DNA from: CAYJOG01 sp964371695 [NCBI: uncultured bacterium]
Lineage (GTDB): Bacteria; CAYJOG01
Direction of reading: 5' to 3'
Assembly (NCBI GenBank): GCA_964371695.1
Contig: CAYJOG010000149.1
Span: 1-6,952 of the forward strand
Length of the DNA stretch: 6,952 nt
Below are positions 1 to 4,931 of the stretch, one piece after another. The translations under genes and the position numbers were made by a program. Numbering within the stretch: position 1 is the stretch's first letter; the number at the start of each line of letters is the position of its first letter. The notes under the pieces were generated by a model that was not told the origin of the DNA, did no database searches, and saw nothing but the letters and a program-made list of their open reading frames with translations.

Positions 1-27
1 AAAATGGTTTTTGTGTTTTTGTTTCAA

Positions 28-56
28 CTGGATTCCCGCTTTCGCGGGAATGACGC
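28..56. repeat. Dispersed palindromic repeat (ATTCCCGC-TTTC-GCGGGAAT)
   Basis: A perfect 8-bp stem, 32-39 against 44-51 with loop TTTC, sits in the context CTGG...GACG. Read on the minus strand this is the CGTCATTCCCGCGAAAGCGGGAATCCAG-type element that is dispersed in many bacterial genomes and often yields spurious peptides such as WIPAFAGMT, as it does here. It lies upstream of the first DUF4139 gene. A half copy in inverted orientation occurs at 4294-4307. The palindrome is seen directly; assignment to the dispersed class is from general knowledge. Confidence 0.8.
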
Positions 57-184
57 CAGGGGGGCAAACTTGGCGCATCGTTCAAAACATTGTCTTTTGG
101 TGTTCCGAAAAAATTTCAGAAACACGTCTTGTGGCTGAAGGGGGTTTTTGCCACACTCTGTGCGTGCCTCCTGATGAACGCGTG

Positions 185-1558
185 ATGAACAAAGGTTTGT
201 GGCTGCCCCGTCGGTGGGGCGGGGGGCAGGCATCGCCACGGCTCTTTCTTTGGGCTGCCATGGCGGCAGCGGCGGCCACGCCTGCTCTGGCGTTTGTCGG
301 TTTTGTGACGATTGCGCCCCGCGAAAAAGTCAGCGCCCTGGTGTATAACGCCGCCGACCTCACGCTGGTGCGCGACACCCGCCGTGTGGTGTTCAAACAG
401 GGTGAAAACAGCTTGCGTTATGAATGGGCCAACACGCTCATCGACCCCACCTCGCTCATGCCTTTTGCGCCCCCCGGCGTGCGCCTGAAAAACACCACCT
501 ATCCGCTGAACGAAGGGGAGTCTCTGGTGTGGAACTTTGACAGTCCGCGCCAGGTGGCGGGCAAGCTGGCGGTGCAGTATTTCACCAGCGGCCTGAGCTG
601 GCGGGCTGATCATGTCGCCGTGCTCACCGGCCCTGGCACAGCTCGCCTGGAAACCTGGGTGAAGGTGAACAACCACACCGGCGAAGACTTCGACACCACG
701 GCATTTTCGCTGGTGGTGGGCGAGGTGCGGCTGATTGAAACCATCCGCGAGCTGGCCTACCGCTTCAAACCCCGGCCCCCAGAGGCCGTGCCCGCGCCGT
801 CTCCCGGCGCAGGCGAATACATGGACCTGATGAAGTCCATGGATCGCAAGGAGAAATCCGCCCCCCGCATGGCCAACGGCCACAGTTATGCCCGCAACGG
901 TGCGGAAAAACCCAAAGAGGTCACACGCGAATCCCTCAGCGAGTTGCACGTTTACCGCATTGAAGGCACCGAGAGTGTGCCCACCGGCGGGGCGCGGCGC
1001 ATGAGGGCGTTTGACGTGCCCAGCATCAAGGTGATTGACACCTACCGCTGCGTGGACCCGGATGAAGACACCGCCGCCCAGCGGGTGCTCACCTTCGAGA
1101 ATAAAAAAGACAACCACCTGGGTGTGCAGCCATTGCCCGAAGGGATGTTGCAGCTTTTCCGCAGCACCAGCGGCGGGCTGACCTATGAAGGCCGGGGCAA
1201 CCTGCCCTATACCCCCATGGGCGAAAAAGCCGAAACACCCTTGGGCTACACACCGGGCGTGGCCTGCCGGGCCATCACCAAAAACACGTGGAAAGACAAG
1301 ATCAAAAAAGACATCCTGGGGCGCATCATCGGCTGGGAAGATGTGCGGAAAATCGAACTGACACTGCTGAACGGCGCGGGACAGACCGCCGCCTTTGAGG
1401 TGCGCCAGCATTTTTCGGCCCCCTTCTCTTTCAACCTCACCGGCGCGAACAAAGAAGACATGGACACGCTGCTTTATAAAACCAGCCTCAGCGCCCGGCA
1501 GAAAAAATCGGTGACTTATGAAGTGCGCGAGCGCCAAGGTGTGCTGGCAGAGGAATAG
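185..1558 (+). CDS. Exported DUF4139-family protein, paralog A (457 aa)
   Basis: Uncharacterised exported protein; no reaction is known for the family. From the ATG at 185 the product has a signal peptide with a long basic n-region (RR at 9-10, R19), a hydrophobic stretch of about 20-36 (FLWAAMAAAAATPALA) and a likely cleavage after ALA36. The mature part begins FVGFVTIAPREK. DUF4139/COG5316-like features are YNAADLTLVRDTRRVV (54-69), IDPTS (86-90), FTSGLSWRADHV (133-144), WVKVNN...GED (158-168), a proline/serine/charged linker (about 195-248), SELHVYRIEGTESV (252-265), QPLPEGMLQLF (315-325) and a C-terminal YEVRERQG region. Cys289 and Cys361 are the only cysteines and match those of paralog B, so a disulfide is possible. 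The reading frame is open back to position 11, but that part is repeat-derived and begins before any signal peptide, so it was excluded. The 185 ATG (or the adjacent GTG at 182) has no convincing Shine-Dalgarno, so the start is less certain than the gene. Confidence 0.85.
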   Translation: MNKGLWLPRRWGGGQASPRLFLWAAMAAAAATPALAFVGFVTIAPREKVSALVYNAADLTLVRDTRRVVFKQGENSLRYEWANTLIDPTSLMPFAPPGVRLKNTTYPLNEGESLVWNFDSPRQVAGKLAVQYFTSGLSWRADHVAVLTGPGTARLETWVKVNNHTGEDFDTTAFSLVVGEVRLIETIRELAYRFKPRPPEAVPAPSPGAGEYMDLMKSMDRKEKSAPRMANGHSYARNGAEKPKEVTRESLSELHVYRIEGTESVPTGGARRMRAFDVPSIKVIDTYRCVDPDEDTAAQRVLTFENKKDNHLGVQPLPEGMLQLFRSTSGGLTYEGRGNLPYTPMGEKAETPLGYTPGVACRAITKNTWKDKIKKDILGRIIGWEDVRKIELTLLNGAGQTAAFEVRQHFSAPFSFNLTGANKEDMDTLLYKTSLSARQKKSVTYEVRERQGVLAEE

Positions 1559-1576
1559 AAAAAAGTAAGAAAGTTT

Positions 1577-1597
1577 GAAGAGGGAAGTCGGAAGCTG
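1577..1597 (+). repeat. Three degenerate 7-nt repeats (GRAGNNG)
   Basis: Immediately after paralog A there are three consecutive heptads: GAAGAGG, GAAGTCG and GAAGCTG. The same GRAGNNG heptad, again in runs of three, appears just after the third gene (4279-4299) and inverted at 4633-4653. The pattern is seen directly; any function is unknown. Confidence 0.5.
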
Positions 1598-1611
1598 AAA
1601 ATTTTTTTGGT

Positions 1612-1679
1612 GGGGCAGGCATCTTGCCTGTCTGAAAAGAAAAAAGTTTTTTGTTGGACACAGGCGGGGACGCCTGCGC
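1612..1679. repeat. Pair of small CAGGC palindromes around an A6-G-T6 palindrome
   Basis: This fills most of the 147-nt gap between the two paralogs. The first palindrome is CAGGC-ATCTT-GCCTG (1616-1630, extendable by G:T and G:C pairs). Then comes AAAAAAGTTTTTT (1640-1652), and then CAGGCG-GGGA-CGCCTG (1661-1676). Neither GC hairpin is followed by a proper T tract, so this is not a convincing terminator. The elements look like dispersed palindromic repeats sharing a CAGGC/GCCTG core with different loops. A related imperfect palindrome lies at 4478-4494, and a 12-nt piece (GGGGCAGGCATC, 1612-1623) recurs at 223-234 inside the signal-peptide coding region of paralog A. Confidence 0.6.
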
Positions 1680-1694
1680 CACGCACAAAATCTC

Positions 1695-1700
1695 AAGGAG
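1695..1700 (+). promoter_or_regulatory. Ribosome binding site of paralog B
   Basis: AAGGAG lies 5 nt before the ATG at 1706 and decides that start. The frame is open upstream to a TTG at 1607, but that extension is translated repeat sequence and would place about 33 residues before the signal peptide. Confidence 0.85.
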
Positions 1701-1705
1701 ACCCA

Positions 1706-3082
1706 ATGCCGTTCAAACAAAAATCAACCAGAGCACCGGTTCGCCGCTGGGCGCTGCCGGTGGGCCTCAGCGCCCTGGGCCTGTGCGCCAGTGCGGCGGC
1801 GTTTGTGGGGTTTGTCACCATCGCCGAACGCGAAAAGGTGGCCGTGAGCATCTACAACAGCGAAGACCTCACGCTGGTGCGCGACACCCGCCGCGTGGTG
1901 ATGCGACAGGGGCCGAACGACCTGCGTTATGAATGGGCGGGCACACTCATCGACCCCACCTCGCTGCGCCCCTTCGCCCCGGCGGGCGTCACGCTCAAAG
2001 ACACCACCTATCCGCTGAACGAAGGCCAGTCGCTGGTGTGGCGGTTCAACGCCATCAAGCAGGTGGCCGGGGCGCTCACGCTGCAATACTTCACCAGCGG
2101 CCTGAGCTGGCGGGCCGATCACGTGGCCATTCTCACCGCCCCCGGCAAGGTGCGGCTGGAGACCTGGGTGAAGGTGAACAACCAGAGCGGCGAAGATTAC
2201 ACCGGCACGCACTTCCGCCTGGTGGTGGGTCAGGTGCGGCTGGTGGAGCGCATCCGCGAACTGGCAGAGCGGTTTCAGCAGGAGGCCGAGGGTTATGGTC
2301 GGCGCGACGCCGCCAAGGGCGTGTTGTATGACATGGAAGAAGAAGCCGACGAAGCCATGCCCATGGCCGCGACCGAAGCCTTTGATGGCGCATCCACGGG
2401 AGGGTCTTATGCCAAGTCCGCATCCCGCGAAAAAAATGTGGAACGCGAGAGCCTGAGCGAGTTGCACCTTTACAGCATCGAGGGCACCGAAAGCGTGCCC
2501 CACGGCGGGGCGCGGCGCATGAGGGCCTTCAAAAACGAAGGCATTTCCGTGCGCGACGTGTATCGCTGCACACCCGGCGAATTCACCCCCGCCGAGCGTG
2601 TGTTGTCGTTTCATAACACCGAAGACAACAAGCTGGGCGCGCAGCCATTGCCCGAAGGCGTGTTGCAGCTTTTCCGCAGCACCAGCGCGGGGTTGACCTA
2701 TGAAGGCCGGGGCGACATGCCCTATACCCCCAAGGGCGAAGAAGCCGAAACCCCCCTGGGCCGCACACCCGGCGTGGTCTGCAAGGGGCTGGTGAAAAAC
2801 GTGTGGAAAGACGACATCGAAAAAGACGACCTGGGGCGCATCACCGGCTGGCGCGACGTGGCGAAATACGAAGTCGCCCTCATCAACGGCGCGGGGTCTG
2901 AGGCCCATTTTGAAATGCGGCAATATCACGACAACGGTTTCAAAACCACGCTCGGCGGCGCTGTCAAAGAAGACGTGCGCACGCTGCTCTACAAAATCAC
3001 CGTGCCTGCACGGGGCAAAAAAACGCTCACCTACACCGTGGCCACGCCCAGGGGCACCCTGGCCGAAAAAGAGGGGAAATAA
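1706..3082 (+). CDS. Exported DUF4139-family protein, paralog B (458 aa)
   Basis: Tandem paralog of the preceding gene, also of unknown function. The start is fixed by AAGGAG 5 nt upstream. The signal peptide has basic residues at 4-14 (K4, K6, R9, RR13-14), a hydrophobic core of about 16-32 and likely cleavage near SAAA|F (residues 30-33). The core matches paralog A almost block for block: YNSEDLTLVRDTRRVV (50-65), IDPTS (82-86), FTSGLSWRADHV (129-140), ETWVKVNN (152-159), SELHLYSIEGTESV (251-264), QPLPEGVLQLF (313-323) and TPGVVCKGLVKN (354-365). Cys288 and Cys359 align with Cys289 and Cys361 of paralog A. C27 lies in the signal peptide, preceded by Leu, so it is not a lipobox. The linker of about 191-248 is acidic and Met/Ala-rich (MEEEADEAMPMAATEA) and unlike that of paralog A. 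It is probably co-transcribed with the gene starting 3 nt after its stop. Family confidence is high; function unknown. Confidence 0.9.
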   Translation: MPFKQKSTRAPVRRWALPVGLSALGLCASAAAFVGFVTIAEREKVAVSIYNSEDLTLVRDTRRVVMRQGPNDLRYEWAGTLIDPTSLRPFAPAGVTLKDTTYPLNEGQSLVWRFNAIKQVAGALTLQYFTSGLSWRADHVAILTAPGKVRLETWVKVNNQSGEDYTGTHFRLVVGQVRLVERIRELAERFQQEAEGYGRRDAAKGVLYDMEEEADEAMPMAATEAFDGASTGGSYAKSASREKNVERESLSELHLYSIEGTESVPHGGARRMRAFKNEGISVRDVYRCTPGEFTPAERVLSFHNTEDNKLGAQPLPEGVLQLFRSTSAGLTYEGRGDMPYTPKGEEAETPLGRTPGVVCKGLVKNVWKDDIEKDDLGRITGWRDVAKYEVALINGAGSEAHFEMRQYHDNGFKTTLGGAVKEDVRTLLYKITVPARGKKTLTYTVATPRGTLAEKEGK

Positions 3083-3085
3083 ACC

Positions 3086-4273
3086 ATGAACAACCAATCT
3101 TCCAACCGCCGTTTTCTGGGGGCCGCCCTGGCCGCCGCCGCCCTGGCTTCGCCACTCGCCGCCCAGGCCCGCACGGCGCTCACACCCGCGCCGGTGCGTG
3201 AAAACGCCACGCTGCAACTCAGCACCAACGGTTATCACCTCGTCAACGAAAAACGCACCGTGGGCCTTCTCAAGGGCACCAATCTGGTGAGCTTCAGTTG
3301 GAAAAACGTGAGCATTGACGACGGCAGTCTCATCCTCACGCCGCTGGATCACCAGGACAGCGTGCGGCTCATCGGCCTCACCTATCCCCCCGGCGAAAGC
3401 GGCGCGGTGCTGGCGGAGATTTATGCCGATGAAGACACGGTGGCCACGTTTCGTGTGAGTTACCTGCTCTCGGCGCTGGAGCTGGACAACAGTTTTACCG
3501 GCGTGGTGGAGAACGACGGCAAAACGTGGCAACTGGAGCGCGAAGGCACGGTGTTCAACCGCAGCGGCGAGCGGTTTGAAAACGTGGCCGTGAACCTGGG
3601 CGGCGGCCTGGATTACACCGGCCGACTGGATTATCCCGAAGGCCGCAAGGTGAGCCGCCAGACACCGGCGGGCCAGAAGCTGAACAAGCGCTATCGCCTC
3701 ACGCTTTATCCCATGCCCTGGGTGGGCGGCGCGCCCCAGCCCATCAGCCCGGAGCTTTTGTATCTGGTGAAAAACGACGAGGCCATCAACCCCGCCAAAG
3801 AGGTGTTGCCCACGGGCAAGCTGCGGCTGTTCCAGCTCGACAAACAGGGGTCGCAGGCGTTTACCGGAGAAGACCGGCTGGCGCCGCTGGCCCACGGCGA
3901 AACCGCCGAGGTGCGCATCAGCACCGGCAAGGACATCCGTGTGAAGTGGTTTCTGGATGAAGACAAGGAGCGCAACATCACCAAGGCCCGTTACAGCCGC
4001 ACCGAGCCGGATGCCATGACGGTGCGGGCCGACCGCTATCAGAAATACCGCCTGGAACTCAAAAACTTCAAAGAGGAAGCCACCGAGGTGTGGGTCACCA
4101 TTCCGGCCAGTTATCACACCGGCCTGAAGGTGCTCAGCAGCACCCACCCCGCCGAGGTGGAAAAAGCCCACACCGGCGGCGTGACGGTGAAAATCTCTCT
4201 GCCGCCCGGCGGCAAAGAGGTGAAGTCCGTGGTGGAAATCCTGTATCCCGATTACGTCTTCCGCACGCGGTAA
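3086..4273 (+). CDS. Exported divergent DUF4139-like protein (395 aa)
   Basis: Third gene of the tandem set, 3 nt after the paralog B stop, with GAGGGG (3071-3076) as a distant Shine-Dalgarno inside the upstream gene. The N-terminus (NRRFLGAALAAAALASPLAAQA) is a signal peptide with likely cleavage after AQA28. It resembles a twin-arginine signal but the R-R-x-F-L register is off by one, so Sec is the safer reading. The fold order follows paralogs A/B loosely: TNGYHLVNEKRTVGLLKG (47-64), DDGSLILTPL (78-87), VSYLLSALELDNSFTGVV (124-141, replacing the SGLSWRADHV block), LPTGKLRLFQLD (241-252, like LPEGVLQLFRST), TGEDRLAPLAHGE (260-272), YRLELKN (321-327) and a C-terminal VTVKISLPPGGKEVKSVVEILY (366-387). 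There is no cysteine, unlike both paralogs. Likely a diverged partner acting with them in the envelope; function unknown. Assignment to the same family is by motif order rather than strong identity. Confidence 0.85.
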   Translation: MNNQSSNRRFLGAALAAAALASPLAAQARTALTPAPVRENATLQLSTNGYHLVNEKRTVGLLKGTNLVSFSWKNVSIDDGSLILTPLDHQDSVRLIGLTYPPGESGAVLAEIYADEDTVATFRVSYLLSALELDNSFTGVVENDGKTWQLEREGTVFNRSGERFENVAVNLGGGLDYTGRLDYPEGRKVSRQTPAGQKLNKRYRLTLYPMPWVGGAPQPISPELLYLVKNDEAINPAKEVLPTGKLRLFQLDKQGSQAFTGEDRLAPLAHGETAEVRISTGKDIRVKWFLDEDKERNITKARYSRTEPDAMTVRADRYQKYRLELKNFKEEATEVWVTIPASYHTGLKVLSSTHPAEVEKAHTGGVTVKISLPPGGKEVKSVVEILYPDYVFRTR

Positions 4274-4278
4274 GTGTG

Positions 4279-4299
4279 GGAGTTGGGAGCAGGAAGCGG
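4279..4299 (+). repeat. Three degenerate 7-nt repeats (GRAGNNG)
   Basis: Heptads GGAGTTG, GGAGCAG and GAAGCGG start 6 nt after the stop of the third DUF4139 gene and run into the inverted half repeat. They have the same consensus and copy number as 1577-1597. Confidence 0.5.
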
Positions 4300-4321
4300 G
4301 AATCCAGATCAAAACAAAAAC
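4294..4321 (-). repeat. Inverted half copy of the window-start dispersed repeat
   Basis: AAGCGGGAATCCAG at 4294-4307 is the exact reverse complement of 28-41. A few bases on, AAACAAAAAC at 4312-4321 is the reverse complement of 15-24, so homology continues into the A-rich flank. The second arm of the palindrome is absent here, replaced by the heptad repeats. Confidence 0.65.
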
Positions 4322-4331
4322 CACCTTATTC

Positions 4332-4356
4332 CCCTCTCCCCGTAAAGGGGAGAGGG
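4332..4356. repeat. Palindrome CCCTCTCCCC-GTAAA-GGGGAGAGGG
   Basis: A perfect 10-bp stem (4332-4341 with 4347-4356) and GTAAA loop. A second copy with the same loop is at 4589-4613. The adjoining GGGTGAGGGG at 4391-4400 continues the familiar CCCTCTCCCC...GGGTGAGGGG type of dispersed repeat. It could serve as a hairpin at the 3' end of the upstream mRNA, but no T tract follows. Confidence 0.75.
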
Positions 4357-4357
4357 T

Positions 4358-4390
4358 GGTTTCTGCCGTAGCGCAGCGCAGGCAGAAACC
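4358..4390. repeat. 10-bp inverted repeat GGTTTCTGCC...GGCAGAAACC
   Basis: A perfect 10-bp stem, 4358-4367 with 4381-4390, separated by a 13-nt loop GTAGCGCAGCGCA. It begins one base after the preceding palindrome, so the two probably form one composite repeat unit of about 4332-4400. Confidence 0.7.
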
Positions 4391-4477
4391 GGGTGAGGGG
4401 TTTAACAGAAAGCAAAAAACCAAACAGAGGTTTGTGCTTTTTATTTGAACTCCGGCTGTTTCGCGCTTCGCGCTCAG

Positions 4478-4494
4478 GCAGGCGAGACGCCCGC
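4478..4494. repeat. Imperfect GCAGGCG-AGA-CGCCCGC palindrome
   Basis: Seven-base arms (4478-4484 and 4488-4494) with one A/C mismatch and an AGA loop. It shares the CAGGC core with the palindromes between paralogs A and B and is followed by CCTACTAG. Confidence 0.5.
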
Positions 4495-4504
4495 CCTACT
4501 AGTT

Positions 4505-4520
4505 CGCGCCGCTGGGCGCG
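4505..4520. repeat. Palindrome CGCGCC-GCTG-GGCGCG
   Basis: A perfect 6-bp GC stem with a 4-nt loop, immediately before the CGGCAGCAT hairpin. Probably part of the same repeat cluster. Confidence 0.5.
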
Positions 4521-4522
4521 CC

Positions 4523-4544
4523 CGGCAGCATCAATATGCTGCCG
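4523..4544. repeat. Perfect 9-bp hairpin CGGCAGCAT-CAAT-ATGCTGCCG
   Basis: Arms 4523-4531 and 4536-4544 are perfectly complementary around a CAAT loop. It is not followed by a T tract (CATCCCC follows), so it is not a standard intrinsic terminator. Confidence 0.7.
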
Positions 4545-4588
4545 CATCCCCAAAAGACCACCCGCGCCCATTATCCGACCTGCGGCCA

Positions 4589-4613
4589 CCTTCTCCCCGT
4601 AAAGGGGAGAAGG
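4589..4613. repeat. Second palindrome CCTTCTCCCC-GTAAA-GGGGAGAAGG
   Basis: A perfect 10-bp stem with the same GTAAA loop and orientation as 4332-4356. The third base pair differs (T:A here, C:G there), so both arms changed together and the stem was kept. Confidence 0.75.
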
Positions 4614-4632
4614 GAACGACGATCCATTTTCC

Positions 4633-4653
4633 CACCTTCCTGCTTCCTTCTTT
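4633..4653 (-). repeat. Inverted run of three GRAGNNG heptads
   Basis: On the minus strand the heptads read AAAGAAG, GAAGCAG and GAAGGTG (the first lacks the leading G). With 4279-4299 they bracket the repeat-rich region in opposite orientations. The run ends 18 nt before the -35 box of the tRNA promoter. Confidence 0.45.
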
Positions 4654-4671
4654 CATCCCCCCCGCCCTTTT

Positions 4672-4700
4672 TTGACACCACCTGCCGCAGTGCCTATCCT
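4672..4700 (+). promoter_or_regulatory. Sigma70-type promoter for tRNA-His
   Basis: A perfect -35 box TTGACA (4672-4677), a 17-nt spacer and TATCCT (4695-4700) as -10. Transcription should start near 4706-4708, about ten bases before the tRNA. It is the only near-consensus promoter seen in the window and may also drive hisS and yggS, because no terminator follows the tRNA. Confidence 0.8.
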
Positions 4701-4717
4701 CTTCTAGTCTTAAAGAT

Positions 4718-4792
4718 GGCGGGTGTAGCTCAGGTGGTTAGAGCACTGGATTGTGGTTCCAGGGGTCGTGGGTTCGAGTCCCATCATCCGCC
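4718..4792 (+). tRNA. tRNA-His (anticodon GTG)
   Basis: A complete cloverleaf. The acceptor 4719-4725 pairs with 4785-4791 (one G:T pair). The D arm is AGCTC...GAGC. The anticodon stem CTGGA/TCCAG (4746-4750 and 4758-4762) encloses the GTG anticodon at 4753-4755. The T arm is GTGGG-TTCGAGT-CCCAT. G-1 (4718) is encoded and pairs with C73 (4792), the identity element recognised by HisRS. The next bases are CCCA rather than CCA, so the CCA end is not encoded in register and would need tRNA nucleotidyltransferase after trimming. The gene lies 135 nt upstream of hisS, the enzyme that charges this tRNA. Confidence 0.97.
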
Positions 4793-4835
4793 CCCAAGCG
4801 TTGGTCTTGAGTGATACCGCCTGAAAGCAAGGCTT

Positions 4836-4931
4836 ATGAAACGAAGGTCCGTTCCCGATAATCCCCAAACCGGTTCTGCCGCCGCGTCTGCGCAGGTCAC
4901 CCCAGCCCTTCCTGCCGGGTCAACGCCATGA
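4836..4931 (+). CDS. Possible 31-codon leader ORF overlapping the hisS start
   Basis: The ATG at 4836 opens a 31-codon frame (MKRRSVPDNPQTG... ending AGSTP) whose TGA (4929-4931) overlaps the hisS ATG (4928-4930) as ATGA, the arrangement usual for translational coupling. It contains no histidine codon, so it is not a His attenuation peptide. The Shine-Dalgarno is poor (AAGG only 3 nt before ATG). It could be chance in GC-rich sequence; it is listed because the hisS start itself also lacks a good Shine-Dalgarno, which re-initiation would explain. Confidence 0.25.
   Translation: MKRRSVPDNPQTGSAAASAQVTPALPAGSTP

Larger units (their letters stand above)
4274..4671. other. Repeat-filled intergenic region without a supportable gene
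   Basis: 398 nt between the DUF4139 genes and the tRNA-His promoter. Several short open frames cross it, but their translations are typical of palindromic repeats (for example RASRLPEREAR on the minus strand and AGETPALL on the plus strand), so none is called. It contains, in order, GRAGNNG heptads, an inverted half of the 28-56 repeat, a CTCCCC/GGGGAG palindrome, a 10-bp hairpin, a weak hairpin with T tract near 4421-4445, several GC palindromes, a second CTCCCC/GGGGAG palindrome and inverted heptads. It probably grew by repeated insertion or spread of small elements. Confidence 0.7.

Noticed and set aside
11-184. N-terminal extension of paralog A back to position 11
   Set aside because: Translated dispersed repeat (WIPAFAGMT) followed by sequence without a signal peptide. 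The signal peptide begins after the ATG at 185.
60-184. Promoter upstream of paralog A
   Set aside because: TTGGCG and TTGTCT were considered as -35 boxes, but no acceptable -10 lies at the right spacing.
3086-3172. Twin-arginine signal in the third DUF4139-like protein
   Set aside because: NRRFLG lacks one residue relative to R-R-x-F-L-K. The hydrophobic core and A-Q-A site fit Sec equally well.
116-4423. Very long open frames on the minus strand (534 codons at 116-1720 and 899 codons at 1724-4423) opposite the DUF4139 genes
   Set aside because: They mirror GC-rich codon use of the plus-strand genes, have no family motifs, are rich in His/Gly/Ala as antisense frames usually are, and run across intergenic repeats.
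4417-4445. Possible intrinsic terminator (CAAAC-AGAG-GTTTG, then GCTTTTTATTT)
   Set aside because: The stem is only 5 bp and AT-rich, and a few bases separate it from the T run. It could end the DUF4139 transcript, but the evidence is too weak for a call.
4393-4814. Several small plus-strand open frames in the repeat region
   Set aside because: Their peptides are products of palindromic repeats or run into the tRNA. No Shine-Dalgarno and no conserved features.
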